Shown: in pieces, positions 47,801-57,332 of the stretch
How the letters are laid out: every line of letters begins with the position of its first letter
Numbering within the stretch: position 1 is the first letter of the stretch
Assembly: GCA_965229725.1 (NCBI GenBank)
Contig: OZ245923.1
Location: 1,054,001 to 1,118,000 of the forward strand
Length of the DNA: 64,000 nucleotides
Reading direction: 5' to 3'
Origin: Aquirickettsia sp965229725
GTDB taxonomy: Bacteria > Pseudomonadota > Alphaproteobacteria > Rickettsiales > Midichloriaceae
Program-made: the position numbers and the translations under genes
Notes under the pieces: generated by a model
Databases searched by the model: none
Seen by the model: the letters and a program-made list of their open reading frames with translations, nothing else
Told to the model about the DNA's origin: nothing

Positions 47801-48525
47801 ACATCTATATGCTTTTTACCACATAAGTACAGTTGATTATCTTTTGCTCCCCCCAATAAGCTAAATGAAAATTTATTTGGATTTGGCTTACCATCAACGA
47901 TTGGTTGAACCGCAAAACTAGTTTCAACAACATTGTACGCATTTTCTGCTTCAGTGCCTTGACACATCATACCAACACCTGCTTTTTCTTGCTGTATAAC
48001 TTTATAAAAACCAATATAACCCTTCTCTAAGTCTTCATGACAAGCCAATGAGGAACTACAATCGCCAGCAGGAGAATATTTTTCGTGATCGTCTGTTGTC
48101 TTACCATATACGCAAATTTTTTGAAATATGTCTTGATTTTCTTCATCATCACAACTAGCACGAAATACCTCGAAATAATTAGATGAAAATCTATCGTCTC
48201 CACCTTTTTGGCATTTTGAATAGCAATTCAATATAACGTCTTCATTTAATTCTACAGAAAAAATTTCAGCATAAATGCTATTAGGATTAAGCATCTTATA
48301 TGGCTTAAACTTCCTTGAAAATGCCTCACATTCCCTTTTGCATGTTTTTTGACAATCTTTATTTAAGGGAGTGAGAATTATACTATCTGAAGCTTCATTT
48401 CCTGTACCAAAGCCATTAGGCATCAAGCAGTGCTCATAGAAATCTGCAGCTTTTGCTTCTTTAATTGTACAAAGAATAAATGAAAAAATAAAAAATGTGA
48501 CTAGTGCAAACTGCTTGCTTTTCAT
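44836..48525 (-). CDS. VirB6/TrbL-family type IV secretion protein, very large
   Basis: 1229 residues. A signal peptide (1-26, ending KEAKA) leads into a long region of about 700 residues rich in cysteine and polar residues, expected outside the inner membrane. A hydrophobic domain with several helices follows (roughly 790-1090; for example ARVIKILLVLYLVFFAISYML), matching VirB6/TrbL channel proteins. The C-terminus (about 1139-1186) is six copies of an eight-residue Gly/Ala/Thr repeat, then a charged tail. Such enlarged VirB6 proteins are typical of the Rickettsiales vir homolog (rvh) system, but no other vir gene flanks it here. Confidence 0.88.
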   Translation of the reverse strand: MKSKQFALVTFFIFSFILCTIKEAKAADFYEHCLMPNGFGTGNEASDSIILTPLNKDCQKTCKRECEAFSRKFKPYKMLNPNSIYAEIFSVELNEDVILNCYSKCQKGGDDRFSSNYFEVFRASCDDEENQDIFQKICVYGKTTDDHEKYSPAGDCSSSLACHEDLEKGYIGFYKVIQQEKAGVGMMCQGTEAENAYNVVETSFAVQPIVDGKPNPNKFSFSLLGGAKDNQLYLCGKKHIDVTPIFDNIDNSNWYKMRWKNKYSHRFLATISDDKFEELKNPVNAQKYWDEILNGKFTYTKSGNISKDLKVLEDLEKNYGSKEFWQQISGDSYTLKNSRAGWGAKNPNFFDTGIYLKNKDKLTVIWDGNYTSNQEIIVNEDRAKDIKISNPNREEIIRKCIWNSAIEDKKDCIDRWYQNSNLAIKSPSNDSQQPSVTSQDLILEGECFREGGVKNFALIAPSDAATAGDGYNYKCNTDASCKTGAPHDKDNSQDNGKCEFGLLGKVMDDGIYKKYLEGNVKLENGKNLSCTCKEATPPATTSAEDTAGCNDTYSNYRCIDKGTFEAGESKYILEGIFNDSRFENRSELALRHFYNNYQEDSGGYSMSIDWSGCPRSKSENIQYAVAKKGAAVDEKNWMDVNDSIVKKDKDGNSPKDLGFLIIDAKSISDNCVQDSADCVIFLRIKLETPDAGADDDMKEAYKYYNTYGQYYVNMSKKGENPMCKKGGLIYDAMKDIKAVLVGPDNAGNNSHLEYNVELNKDGDVTNFKEVGAVGVVFSGFIKQAARVIKILLVLYLVFFAISYMLGLVDYTTQGFIKFIMKFAIVAFLISDTSWNFFGGYLVTFFIDGSIELVARYSASFLQAVSGNQQICETMIIEDPYVIFSIFNGPIYQFTSGDTWSRIWAICTNGLLGFVTAVFLGLAIYYYFVAIVKATVMFVFAIMINSVLIVTAPVFIVCILFEKTKHMFDSWAKNLFSYALQPVFVYTSIIILNYVITILIYYIFNFTACSTCLVRVELGPLYNECWISGYQSMLDVHSPPDESGAVSIYSSFAVYAMTFTGGLVIYLIASGMSKFSSYMSGVASWIVTGNPMRHMSIGGVEENASEFVKAKAVQAAVMAASAAVTVGTAAVGAGAGAAPGAAAGAGTGAATRAGTGAATGAGTGAATGTGTGAATGAGTGAATGAGTGTASSNVVSNTASKVSDRIAENIREKVKDTAIDSVTKDADDDK
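44966..45109. repeat. Six tandem 24-bp repeats inside the VirB6-like gene
   Basis: Units of 24 bases begin at 44966, 44990, 45014, 45038, 45062 and 45086. The first two are identical and the others differ by a few bases. The length is a multiple of three, so gain or loss of units keeps the frame. On the coding strand they spell Gly-Ala-Gly-Thr-Gly-Ala-Ala-Thr with variants. They are more G+C rich than the surroundings. Confidence 0.92.
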
Positions 48526-48634
48526 TATAAATTGATCGCTACCAAATTAAATTTAAGCCTACATTTTAACTTAAGACTTTACAACAAAAATAATACGAAG
48601 TATTAAGTTCTCTAATAATATAAATTTGTTACAC

Positions 48635-49855
48635 ATGAAATTTATGTATAAAAACAAAATTCTACTTAAAAAATTTATAATTTTTTTAGCCCTGCTTTTA
48701 CCTCTATCTGCATGCATGAATAATAAAAAAACAAGTGGCTCTCCTAAACTTGAAGATATAATCTTGTGGCAATATTCTAATTATTTAAATAATACTGAAA
48801 TTGATACAGGGACAGCAAATAAAGAAAATTATGAGATAGTACATATTGACAATTCTTTAAGATTACCTTTGATATCACAACCAATTATTGGAAAAGATTA
48901 CTACATTGGCATGAATAAAAAGGGTGTGGTATCAAGAATCAATACCACAAATAACAAAACTGTTTGGCAAAATAAGCAAGCAAATAGCAAATTCACTTTC
49001 TACAGTAACTATCTGAATGGGGGGCTACTTCAACAGAAAAATAAAATTTATGCCTCCTTTGGTTCAGACTTTATAAATTGCCTAAATAGCAAAACTGGAG
49101 AATTAATTTGGCAGCAAAAAATGCAAGAAATAGTTAGAGCTTATCCAATTTTAGAGGATAACATACTTTACTTACAAACCTTAAATAATGGCATGTATTC
49201 TATCAATGCAGAAAACGGCACTATCCTATGGTATAAATCTGGCATGAGTGATGGAGTGAGCGTAGTGAATGTTATTTCTCCAATAATAGATGGTGATACA
49301 ATAATAATGCAAGATAGCCATGGAAATATAAATACTATCAATAAGCGCACAGGCCTTGAAGAATGGGGCTTTGACGAAGGAAACATTTCTTTTGAGAATA
49401 TTTTAAATGAGATAAAGGTTTCAACATATCAACCGCTTAAAGTGGATGGCTTTTTGTATTTTTATACATCAGGAGGATATTTATTTAAATTAAATTTATC
49501 AAATAAAGAAATTGCTTGGAAAGAAAAGCATAATATCGATAGACCTATTCATATCCATAACAACATTGCCTATGCAATTGATGATAAAAATACTCTTTTA
49601 GCAATTAATTTAAAAACTGGTCAAAACATTTGGAAAGCTAAGCCTATAGATTATTTAGAACAAAAAGAAAAAAGAAAAAATAGATACTGGAATTCTCCAG
49701 TTGTAATAAATAATCTCATATATGTTTTTAGCTCTAAGGGTGAAATACTTACCTTCAAGATAACAGGAGAGTTTAATGATGTTAATTATAAAGTCGCCAA
49801 AGGTTCGTATATTTCACCTATTAACACTGGCTCCAAAATATACATAATTTCTTAA
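48635..49855 (+). CDS. bamB: Outer-membrane assembly lipoprotein BamB-like
   Basis: About 406 residues. The N-terminus is a lipoprotein signal ending in LSAC. The rest consists of repeated beta-propeller (PQQ-type) units, seen as NKTVWQNKQ, GELIWQQKM, GTILWYKSG, TGLEEWGFD, NKEIAWKEK and GQNIWKAK. BamB is a scaffold of the BAM complex that inserts outer-membrane proteins. I chose the ATG at 48635; a TTG at 48626 and an ATG at 48644 are alternatives. It diverges from the VirB6-like gene. Confidence 0.85.
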   Translation: MKFMYKNKILLKKFIIFLALLLPLSACMNNKKTSGSPKLEDIILWQYSNYLNNTEIDTGTANKENYEIVHIDNSLRLPLISQPIIGKDYYIGMNKKGVVSRINTTNNKTVWQNKQANSKFTFYSNYLNGGLLQQKNKIYASFGSDFINCLNSKTGELIWQQKMQEIVRAYPILEDNILYLQTLNNGMYSINAENGTILWYKSGMSDGVSVVNVISPIIDGDTIIMQDSHGNINTINKRTGLEEWGFDEGNISFENILNEIKVSTYQPLKVDGFLYFYTSGGYLFKLNLSNKEIAWKEKHNIDRPIHIHNNIAYAIDDKNTLLAINLKTGQNIWKAKPIDYLEQKEKRKNRYWNSPVVINNLIYVFSSKGEILTFKITGEFNDVNYKVAKGSYISPINTGSKIYIIS

Positions 49856-49863
49856 TGTAATTC

Positions 49864-50655
49864 ATGGCATGTCATCACTCTCATGAATCTCAAAATATAC
49901 TTGTACAATATGTTCTAGATTCAGATATATTGGGAATTAGCGGCATATCAATTATATTTGCTCTGTTTATATACGGAGTAATTGGTAGCTTTACACATTG
50001 CATAGGTATGTGTGGTCCAATAGCCTTAGGACAGATGAACATAAGATTAATGCATTTAAAAAAAGAACAGCTTAATAATTTGAATAAACTCAATTGCGCT
50101 TTATCCCTACCATATTATTTTGGCAAGGCCATAACATATGGGATTTTAGCGTTGCTTACAAAATATTTATCCGCTTCATTTGGTGATAACATAATATTTA
50201 AAAATATTGCAGGAATTATACTTATTATTAGTGCGGTTATCTGTCTAAAAATTTCTGTTATAAAAATTGTAAAAATAAAAAGTATCCCCTCTTTTTACAC
50301 AATATCAAAATATTTTAAATTTTTGGAAAGCTGCATAACTAATATAATCAAAAAATTGAGCTTAAACCCGTTTGGAATTCAAGGATTATTTATGGGAATG
50401 ATTTTAGGACTTATACCATGTGGCTTAGTACTGAGTGCTATAATGATTACAACATCCTATTCTAAAAATATATTTGTATCTTTTTTCTCAATGTTTTTCT
50501 TTGGCTTAGGTACTTTCCCAGCTTTATTTATAATTAGCTATTTTGGACAGCAAATAATGTTAAGAGCACAAAAATATTTGAATGTTGTTTTTTCTATTTT
50601 CATGTTTGTAAATTTTCTATTATTGTTAAATTTTGCCATAGAATTATTAAAATAA
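49864..50655 (+). CDS. SafE/TauE or UreH-type membrane protein
   Basis: 263 residues with about six hydrophobic helices and a His-rich N-terminus (MACHHSHES). The two internal family motifs, FTHCIGMCGPIALG (about 42-55) and GLIPCGLVLSA (about 183-193), identify the group annotated as sulfite exporter TauE/SafE or cytochrome-biogenesis transmembrane proteins. Paired Cys residues in these motifs suggest metal or thiol chemistry, perhaps copper delivery for cytochrome oxidase. That role is inference. It follows the BamB-like gene by 8 bases. Confidence 0.75.
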   Translation: MACHHSHESQNILVQYVLDSDILGISGISIIFALFIYGVIGSFTHCIGMCGPIALGQMNIRLMHLKKEQLNNLNKLNCALSLPYYFGKAITYGILALLTKYLSASFGDNIIFKNIAGIILIISAVICLKISVIKIVKIKSIPSFYTISKYFKFLESCITNIIKKLSLNPFGIQGLFMGMILGLIPCGLVLSAIMITTSYSKNIFVSFFSMFFFGLGTFPALFIISYFGQQIMLRAQKYLNVVFSIFMFVNFLLLLNFAIELLK

Positions 50656-50704
50656 CCCCTTCTATAAATAAGGCTGCAAAATCTCTACACACGACTTAAA
50701 TATT

Positions 50705-51793
50705 TTACCGTATCTTCAAACTAGAAAGACCTATTAGTGCAAATATAATTGCTAAAATCCAAAATCTAATAACAATAGTCGGTTCGGACCATCCTATTTT
50801 TTCAAAATGATGATGGATTGGTGCCATTTTGAATATCCTTTTTCCTCGCAATTTAAATGAACCAACTTGCAATATTACAGAAATTGCCTCAAAAACAAAA
50901 ACAAATCCCGTAATAAATAAAATCAGTTCATTTTTTGTAATAACGCTTATGGTTCCAATTACTGCACCAAGAGCTAAGCTACCTGTATCCCCCATAAAAA
51001 CTCTTGCTGGTGGTGCGTTATACCATAAAAATCCCAACCCCGCTCCTATCATTGAAGAACAAAATATAGTTATTTCTCCAGCATTTTTTACATATAATAA
51101 TTTTAAATAATTAGCAAAAACAACATTACCCACTAGATAAGCAATAATTGCGAAAAAAGCAGCGGATATTATAACTGGCCCAATAGCTAAGCCATCTAAA
51201 CCATCAGTAAGATTAACTGCATTTGATGAACCCGTTATTACACAAATTCCAAATATAAAATAAAACATCCCCAAATCTATTACTAGATTTTTGAAAAATG
51301 GAAAAACTAAGGTAGTTGAATGATTTTCTACACTATAATAACTAATGATACCTATAGCAATTGCACTAAAAATAAATTGGAGAAAAAATTTTAATTTAGC
51401 AGATATTCCCTTAGAATTATTATGCTTTAGCTTTCTATAATCATCAGCGCCCCCTATAATGCCAAAAGCAATCAAGATAAAACTTAGCAATAGGACGTAT
51501 ACATTTTTTACATTCGCCCATAAGAATGTTGAGGTTATTATGGCAATAATTATTAAAACTCCCCCCATACAAGGAGTTCCTTTTTTGGTAATAGAATGAT
51601 TTTCAGGCCCATCATCTCTAATAGGCTGGCCATTTTTTTGCATTGATGAGAGGTAATTTATAAATTTATCTCCATAAATTAGCATTATTAAAAATGCTGT
51701 AAAAAGCGCTCCTCCACTTCTAAAAGTAATGTATTTAAATATATTGAAAAATGAAAAATATTTAACTAAGAATTCGGCTAAAATTGGAAGCAT
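50705..51793 (-). CDS. mraY: Phospho-N-acetylmuramoyl-pentapeptide transferase
   Basis: 362 residues with about ten membrane helices. Catalytic blocks are GGADDYRKLKHNN (about 115-127), NAVNLTDGLDGLAIG (about 190-204), FMGDTGSLALGA, and the C-terminal PIHHHFEKIGW. It makes lipid I for peptidoglycan. It is separated from the usual mur cluster and follows holA. Confidence 0.96.
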   Translation of the reverse strand: MLPILAEFLVKYFSFFNIFKYITFRSGGALFTAFLIMLIYGDKFINYLSSMQKNGQPIRDDGPENHSITKKGTPCMGGVLIIIAIITSTFLWANVKNVYVLLLSFILIAFGIIGGADDYRKLKHNNSKGISAKLKFFLQFIFSAIAIGIISYYSVENHSTTLVFPFFKNLVIDLGMFYFIFGICVITGSSNAVNLTDGLDGLAIGPVIISAAFFAIIAYLVGNVVFANYLKLLYVKNAGEITIFCSSMIGAGLGFLWYNAPPARVFMGDTGSLALGAVIGTISVITKNELILFITGFVFVFEAISVILQVGSFKLRGKRIFKMAPIHHHFEKIGWSEPTIVIRFWILAIIFALIGLSSLKIR

Positions 51794-51798
51794 ATTTA

Positions 51799-52797
51799 TT
51801 ACTGAACTTTTTGAACTAGGTACTGGTTTAAAATTAAATATGGATTGAGAATAAAAGATTTTTTACAACTTAACTCAAGCTCCATAAGCTCCTCCATAAA
51901 TTTTAGTGCTTTCTCAAAGCTAATTTTATTGCAAATATCTAAAAAAATATTTTTTTCCTTAAAGAAGATCGGAGGTTTTATATTATTAATGATAAAATTA
52001 ACACTCTTATTCTCATATCTTTCTTTATTCTTAATAAATAATACTTTGCTAAAATAGTTTTGAATAATTCTGATCATATTAATAAAATTTGTATCCTGAA
52101 TCCTTTCCATTTGCTGCAATAAATTATGCTTGTCCTTAAAAACAATAGCGCGGCATAGATTGATATAAACTAGATCTTTTGTTCCTGATATTACATTTTG
52201 AACAATTTCTATCGTTAATTCTTTTTCGTTTCCTAAATACTGTACTAATTTTTCTAATTCATTTTTGATTAGCAGCAAATTATCAGGCAAGGAATTTGCA
52301 ATAATATTGACTACTTCGGTATTAAATTTGATATTATTTTTTCTTAAAAATGTTTCAATAAAATTTATTGTTGAATATAAATCTAACTTGTAACAATTAA
52401 CAAAACAAAACTTATTAGTAGATTCAATATCTTTGTAGGTTTTAGATGATTTTCTAAGATTTTCAGCCTGTATTATAAATAAAAATTTATTATCACTATT
52501 TTTTATGACATCCAAAACATCCTTTTTGAGGCTATCCCCAATGTTTTTAATAATGATGGCTTTTTTTTCGGAAAACAATTGAAGAGATTGCAGATGATTT
52601 TGTAATAATAAATGATTTTTTTGCAAAGCTGAATATTCAAGTTTTTCAATATGACGCTCTTCATTTTTGAAATATTTTTCTAGCAATTTTTCAGTAACGT
52701 AGATCACTTGACCAAAGTCATCTCCAACGAGAAAAAAATCTAAATGTGATGCGTTATTTTGTAAATAAGAGTCTAATTGTTTAAAATTAACATTCAT
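51799..52797 (-). CDS. holA: DNA polymerase III delta subunit
   Basis: 332 residues, the clamp-loader subunit that opens the beta clamp. Family features include the N-terminal FFLVGDDFGQVIYVTEKLLEKYF region, AIIIKNIGDSLKKDVLDVI, the FLFIIQAENLRKSSKTYKDIE stretch and a C-terminal helical domain. Sequence conservation of this family is low, but length, order of elements and context agree. It overlaps map by 4 bases. Confidence 0.8.
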   Translation of the reverse strand: MNVNFKQLDSYLQNNASHLDFFLVGDDFGQVIYVTEKLLEKYFKNEERHIEKLEYSALQKNHLLLQNHLQSLQLFSEKKAIIIKNIGDSLKKDVLDVIKNSDNKFLFIIQAENLRKSSKTYKDIESTNKFCFVNCYKLDLYSTINFIETFLRKNNIKFNTEVVNIIANSLPDNLLLIKNELEKLVQYLGNEKELTIEIVQNVISGTKDLVYINLCRAIVFKDKHNLLQQMERIQDTNFINMIRIIQNYFSKVLFIKNKERYENKSVNFIINNIKPPIFFKEKNIFLDICNKISFEKALKFMEELMELELSCKKSFILNPYLILNQYLVQKVQ

Positions 52798-53597
52798 TTT
52801 TTTAAATTATAGGGGGGACAATTCAAATCTTTTTCAGATTTTGTGAAAATCTCATAACCATCATTAGTAACACCTATTGTGTGCTCAAATTGCGCTGAAA
52901 GTGAATTATCCTTAGTGACAACTGTCCATCCATCATCCAGCATTTTGGTCTCCCATCCTCCAGTGTTAATCATTGGCTCAATAGTAAAAAACATCCCTTC
53001 TTTCAATTCCACGTCGTTTCTTATATCATAGTAATGCAAAATACTTGGGGAAGTATGAAAATCCTTACCAATTCCATGACCACAATATTCTCTCACAGCT
53101 GAGTAATTGAATTTCTTAATATATTCTTCTATTACCCTACCAATCTCATAAAGGGGAATACCTGGCTTTACAATCTCAATAGCTCTCATCATAGCCTCAT
53201 AGGTTATTTCCACTACTCTTTTTGCCTTAATAGGAATTTTCTTACCTACATAAAACATCCTACTTGTATCTCCATGCCACCCGTCTAAAATAACAGTTAC
53301 ATCAATATTTACTATATCCCCTTCACTTAGTTTTTTCTCTCCAGGTATCCCATGGCATACAACATGATTAACAGAGGTACAAATTGATTTTGGAAATCCT
53401 TTGTAATTTAAAGGAGCAGGAATAGCGTCATTTTCAATAATCTTGTTATGACACAGGGTATTTAGTTCATCGGTAGTGACCCCAGGTTTTACAAAATCTG
53501 CTATAAAATCAAGTATAGAAGCAGCAAGCCTGCCAGCTCTTCTCATTGATTTAAAATCTTCATCATTATGAATTATAATACTTGGATTCTCTTTCAT
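52794..53597 (-). CDS. map: Methionine aminopeptidase, type I
   Basis: 267 residues. Metal ligands are visible: Asp in VNIDVTVILDGWHGDTSR (two Asp), His in EYCGHGIGKDFHT, Glu in FFTIEPMIN and Glu in AQFEHTIGV. It removes the initiator methionine from new proteins. First gene of map-holA-mraY. Confidence 0.97.
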   Translation of the reverse strand: MKENPSIIIHNDEDFKSMRRAGRLAASILDFIADFVKPGVTTDELNTLCHNKIIENDAIPAPLNYKGFPKSICTSVNHVVCHGIPGEKKLSEGDIVNIDVTVILDGWHGDTSRMFYVGKKIPIKAKRVVEITYEAMMRAIEIVKPGIPLYEIGRVIEEYIKKFNYSAVREYCGHGIGKDFHTSPSILHYYDIRNDVELKEGMFFTIEPMINTGGWETKMLDDGWTVVTKDNSLSAQFEHTIGVTNDGYEIFTKSEKDLNCPPYNLKK

Positions 53598-53644
53598 TAT
53601 TATCTATTATAGTAAAATCTAGTAATTAAAAAGTTATTAATTTC

Positions 53645-54235
53645 ATGACAGAAAACATCAAGCAACTTAAAAGCAAAATATTGTTTTCTGCAATTGAGAT
53701 ACTACCTTATGAAGCATTTGATATCAATATAATTTCAAAAGCATGTAAAAATATCGGTGTGCAAACCGCATACGCTAATTTATTATTTCCGAATGGACGA
53801 GCTGAAGTTCTTGAATTATTTAGAGATTATGTTGATGAAATAATGATTGAGAGGATAACAACTGAATTAAACGAGGTTAAAAGTATTACTGCTAGAATTT
53901 TTGAGTCTCTAAAGATTAGACTTGAGATCTTAGATAAACATAAATCAATTATTCCTAAAATTATTTCTTTTTACTCTATGCCTTGGAATCACCCAAAATT
54001 ATATCCTTATACCTGGAAAAGTATGAATTTGATTTGGCGCATTGCTGGCAATGACAAGTCCACAGATTTTAATTACTATACTAAGCGGGGTCTTCTTACA
54101 GGTGTATATTGGTCAACAATATTATATTGGCTTTCTGATGAATCAGTAAATTATGAAAATACGCATGATTTTTTGAATAGAGAGTTAGTATTAATTGGAA
54201 AAATAGGAAAGAAGGTCAAACAATTTTCAAGTTAA
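53645..54235 (+). CDS. COQ9-family protein (ubiquinone synthesis)
   Basis: 196 residues, soluble and helical. The region around NLIWRIAGNDKSTDFNYYTKRGLLTGVYWSTILYWLSDES (core WRIAGNDKSTDFNYYTKRGL, about 130-149) is the COQ9 signature. COQ9 binds lipid and assists the hydroxylation steps of ubiquinone synthesis in mitochondria and alphaproteobacteria. It diverges from map. Confidence 0.9.
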   Translation: MTENIKQLKSKILFSAIEILPYEAFDINIISKACKNIGVQTAYANLLFPNGRAEVLELFRDYVDEIMIERITTELNEVKSITARIFESLKIRLEILDKHKSIIPKIISFYSMPWNHPKLYPYTWKSMNLIWRIAGNDKSTDFNYYTKRGLLTGVYWSTILYWLSDESVNYENTHDFLNRELVLIGKIGKKVKQFSS

Positions 54236-54452
54236 TTTCAAGGTATCATTAATATTATAAATAGTGGATTATAACCTCTTTACCATATTTATTTTTATAT
54301 GATTTTTTCCATCAACCGCTATTTTTACTAAGCTGGACAGAGGTATAGCGAAATAGCTTTAATTTCTGTACATTGCGTGAGGAGCAAAGTGTGGAAAAAC
54401 CACATGAGCGATAAACAAAATCGTACCAAATTTATAGATATCCAGCTATAGA
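54236..54452. other. Gap with paired short repeats
   Basis: A 117-base stretch is bounded by AGCTGGA (54331) and its complement (54441-54447) and contains a TGTGG-AAAAA-CCACA hairpin near 54390. It could be structured RNA or the end of the uvrA transcript. I found no coding signal. Confidence 0.35.
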
Positions 54453-57332
54453 TTATTCTAACTTATGCTTAAGGTATTTTCCAGTTATGCTTCTAGGGTT
54501 TTTTGATATTTCCTCAGGAGTTCCATAAGCTACAACTTCTCCTCCTTTTACGCCTCCATGTGGTCCAATATCAATTATATGATCAGCCGTCTTAATTACA
54601 TCTAGGTTATGTTCTATCACAATGACAGTATTGCCCATCTCTACTAATTCATGCAAAACTTTAAGTAAATTTTGTATATCATGGGAGTGCAATCCAGTGG
54701 TTGGTTCATCAAGTATATACAGAGTTCTACCAGTGGATTTTTTCGATAATTCTTTTGCAAGCTTAACTCTTTGCGCTTCTCCACCAGATAATGTTGTAGC
54801 AGATTGCCCTATACTGATATAGCCAAGCCCTACTGAACTTAGAGCCTTTAATTTTTCATTTATTAAGGGCAGCTTATTAAAGAAGGCAAAACCTTCATCT
54901 ACGGTCATTTTTAAGATATCAGATATTGTTTTGCCATTATACTTAATTTGTAATGTTTCTTTATTATATCTTGTTCCATTACATTCATCACATTTAACAT
55001 ATACATCCGGCAAAAAATGCATCTCTATTTTTAATGCTCCGTCCCCTTCACACACCTCGCATCTGCCACCTTTAACATTGAAAGAAAATCTGCCTGGTAA
55101 ATACCCTCTTAGTTTTGATTCTTTAAGTCCTGCAAACCAATCTCTAATTGGAGTAAATACACCAGTATATGTAGCGGGATTTGACCTTGGAGTTCTCCCA
55201 ATGGGTTGCTGATCAATCTCAATAATTTTATCAATGTTTTCTAATCCAAGGATTGATTTGTACTTACCACAATTTCTGTTGCTATTATGTAACTTATTCA
55301 TTACAGCGCCATAAAGAGTATGCAAAATTAAACTCGATTTACCACTACCAGAAACTCCTGTTACTGCAATAAAATTTCCAATAGGAATTTTTATGCTCAC
55401 ATCTTTTAGATTATTTGTATTAACATTGTTAACAGCAATAACTTTCTTGGCGTCAAATCCCCTTCTTTGCTTAGGCACTGGTATTGATAGTTTTCCTGAT
55501 ATGTACTTACCTGTTAAGCTATCTTCATTTTTTGAAACTTCTTCAGGAGTTCCGCAAGCGATAACACTACCACCATTCACTCCTGCATATTTTCCAATAT
55601 CAATCAGATAATCTGATTGCCTCATGGTGTCTTCATCATGCTCCACAACTATTATAGAATTGCCTAAATCTCGTAATTCTTTTAAGCTAATGATGAGTTT
55701 ATCATTATCACTCTGATGTAATCCTATAGATGGTTCATCTAGAACATATAACACTCCCGTTAAACTAGAGCCAATTTGTGAAGCCAATCTAATTCTTTGA
55801 CTTTCGCCACCTGATAAGGTAGAGGAAATGCGATTTAGCGTAAGATAATTTAGCCCCACATTGATTAAAAACTGTAATCTCCTTTCAATTTCTTTTAGTA
55901 TTAATTTAGAAATTTTTATTTGCGTTGAATCTAAATGATCTTTTAAGTTTGTAACCCAATCATATGCACGATCAATAGAAAGTCTAGCAACATCTCCGAT
56001 ATGTATGTCATTAATTTTAACACATAATGAGTCTTTTCTTACTCTAAAACCTTCACATTCACTACAATTAATTTGCACTTGATATTTTGATAGCTCCTCA
56101 ATAATATAGTTACTTTCCGTCTTATGTATTTTTTCTTCAAGGATCGGCATCACTCCTTTAAATGGCTGATTAACAGTAGATTGTCTATAGCCATCTTGAT
56201 ATGAAAATTTTATATTTTCATCTCCTGCCCCATATAAAATAATATTTTGGATATCTTTTGACAATTCTTCATAAGGAGTTTCTAAATTAAACTCATAGTG
56301 ATGTGCTAATGCCTCAAGAAGACTTTCATAAAACTTACCTTGTGTATTGGAATATTTAGAACTTTTCTTTCTCCAAGGAACAATAGCACCTTCTATTAGT
56401 GATAAAGTTTTATCAGGTATTACCAGTTGCTCATTGAAGCTCATTTCCTTCCCCAATCCATTGCATTTTTGACATGCCCCATATGGACTATTGAATGAAA
56501 AAATTCTTGGTTCAATTTCTGGCAACGAAAATCCGGACACGGGACATGAGAATTTCTCAGAAAAAATCAAGATCTGACCTTCTTTAATATCTGATTTTTC
56601 TGAACCTTTTGGTATCGATTTAATTTCTACGTACAATAAACCCTGACTGATTTTTAAAATATTTTCTACACTCTCAACAATCCTGTTTCTTGAGTCATCA
56701 ACAATATTTACTCTATCAACCACCAACTCAATATCATGTTTTTTATTTTTATCTATGCTAGGCAGCTCGTCAAAATCATAATCAACACCGTTAATTTTTA
56801 GTTTTTCATAACCTAATCTGCGATAATGTAGCAAGTCTTTTTTATATTCGCCCTTCTGGCCACGCACTATTGGTGCTAACAGTGCCACACTCGTCTCTTT
56901 AGGCAGATTCATTAATGAATCCACCATTTGTGTTGCACTTTGTTTTCTTATTGGTAATCCTGTTGCAGGAGAAAAAGGAACTCCTATTCTAGCAAATAAA
57001 ATTCTTAGGTAATCATATATTTCTGTAGCTGTAGCAACTGTTGATCTTGGATTTCTTGAAGTCGTCTTCTGATCTATTGCAATTGCAGGAGATAAGCCTT
57101 CTATTGATTCAACATCAGGCTTATTGTGCATCTCTAAGAATTGCCTGGCATACGTCGATAGGCTTTCAACATATCTTCTCTGCCCTTCTGCGTATATAGT
57201 ATCAAATGCTAGAGAAGATTTACCAGACCCACTTACCCCAGTAATAACAACCAATTTATTTTTTGGTATGTCAATATCTATATTCTTAAGATTGTGCTCT
57301 TTTGCCCCTCTTATTATGATATAATTGTTCAT
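54453..57332 (-). CDS. uvrA: Excinuclease ABC subunit A
   Basis: About 959 residues with two ABC ATPase halves. Walker A motifs GVSGSGKSSLAFD (about 32-44) and GVSGSGKSSLIL (about 640) are present. Signatures are LSGGESQRIRLA and LSGGEAQRVKLA, and the zinc modules include CQKCNG and CEVCEGDG...CDECNG. In the first zinc module the usual second Cys of the first pair reads CPVSG, a form I recall from other alphaproteobacteria. UvrA finds bulky DNA damage. The start is ATG at 57332, which shares one base with the mdh stop (TGATG), so translation is probably coupled. Confidence 0.97.
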   Translation of the reverse strand: MNNYIIIRGAKEHNLKNIDIDIPKNKLVVITGVSGSGKSSLAFDTIYAEGQRRYVESLSTYARQFLEMHNKPDVESIEGLSPAIAIDQKTTSRNPRSTVATATEIYDYLRILFARIGVPFSPATGLPIRKQSATQMVDSLMNLPKETSVALLAPIVRGQKGEYKKDLLHYRRLGYEKLKINGVDYDFDELPSIDKNKKHDIELVVDRVNIVDDSRNRIVESVENILKISQGLLYVEIKSIPKGSEKSDIKEGQILIFSEKFSCPVSGFSLPEIEPRIFSFNSPYGACQKCNGLGKEMSFNEQLVIPDKTLSLIEGAIVPWRKKSSKYSNTQGKFYESLLEALAHHYEFNLETPYEELSKDIQNIILYGAGDENIKFSYQDGYRQSTVNQPFKGVMPILEEKIHKTESNYIIEELSKYQVQINCSECEGFRVRKDSLCVKINDIHIGDVARLSIDRAYDWVTNLKDHLDSTQIKISKLILKEIERRLQFLINVGLNYLTLNRISSTLSGGESQRIRLASQIGSSLTGVLYVLDEPSIGLHQSDNDKLIISLKELRDLGNSIIVVEHDEDTMRQSDYLIDIGKYAGVNGGSVIACGTPEEVSKNEDSLTGKYISGKLSIPVPKQRRGFDAKKVIAVNNVNTNNLKDVSIKIPIGNFIAVTGVSGSGKSSLILHTLYGAVMNKLHNSNRNCGKYKSILGLENIDKIIEIDQQPIGRTPRSNPATYTGVFTPIRDWFAGLKESKLRGYLPGRFSFNVKGGRCEVCEGDGALKIEMHFLPDVYVKCDECNGTRYNKETLQIKYNGKTISDILKMTVDEGFAFFNKLPLINEKLKALSSVGLGYISIGQSATTLSGGEAQRVKLAKELSKKSTGRTLYILDEPTTGLHSHDIQNLLKVLHELVEMGNTVIVIEHNLDVIKTADHIIDIGPHGGVKGGEVVAYGTPEEISKNPRSITGKYLKHKLE

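Noticed and set aside
54331..54447. A structured RNA bounded by AGCTGGA and its complement.
   Set aside because: Arms of seven bases over 117 bases arise easily by chance in such sequence, and no promoter is evident. Kept only as a description of the gap.
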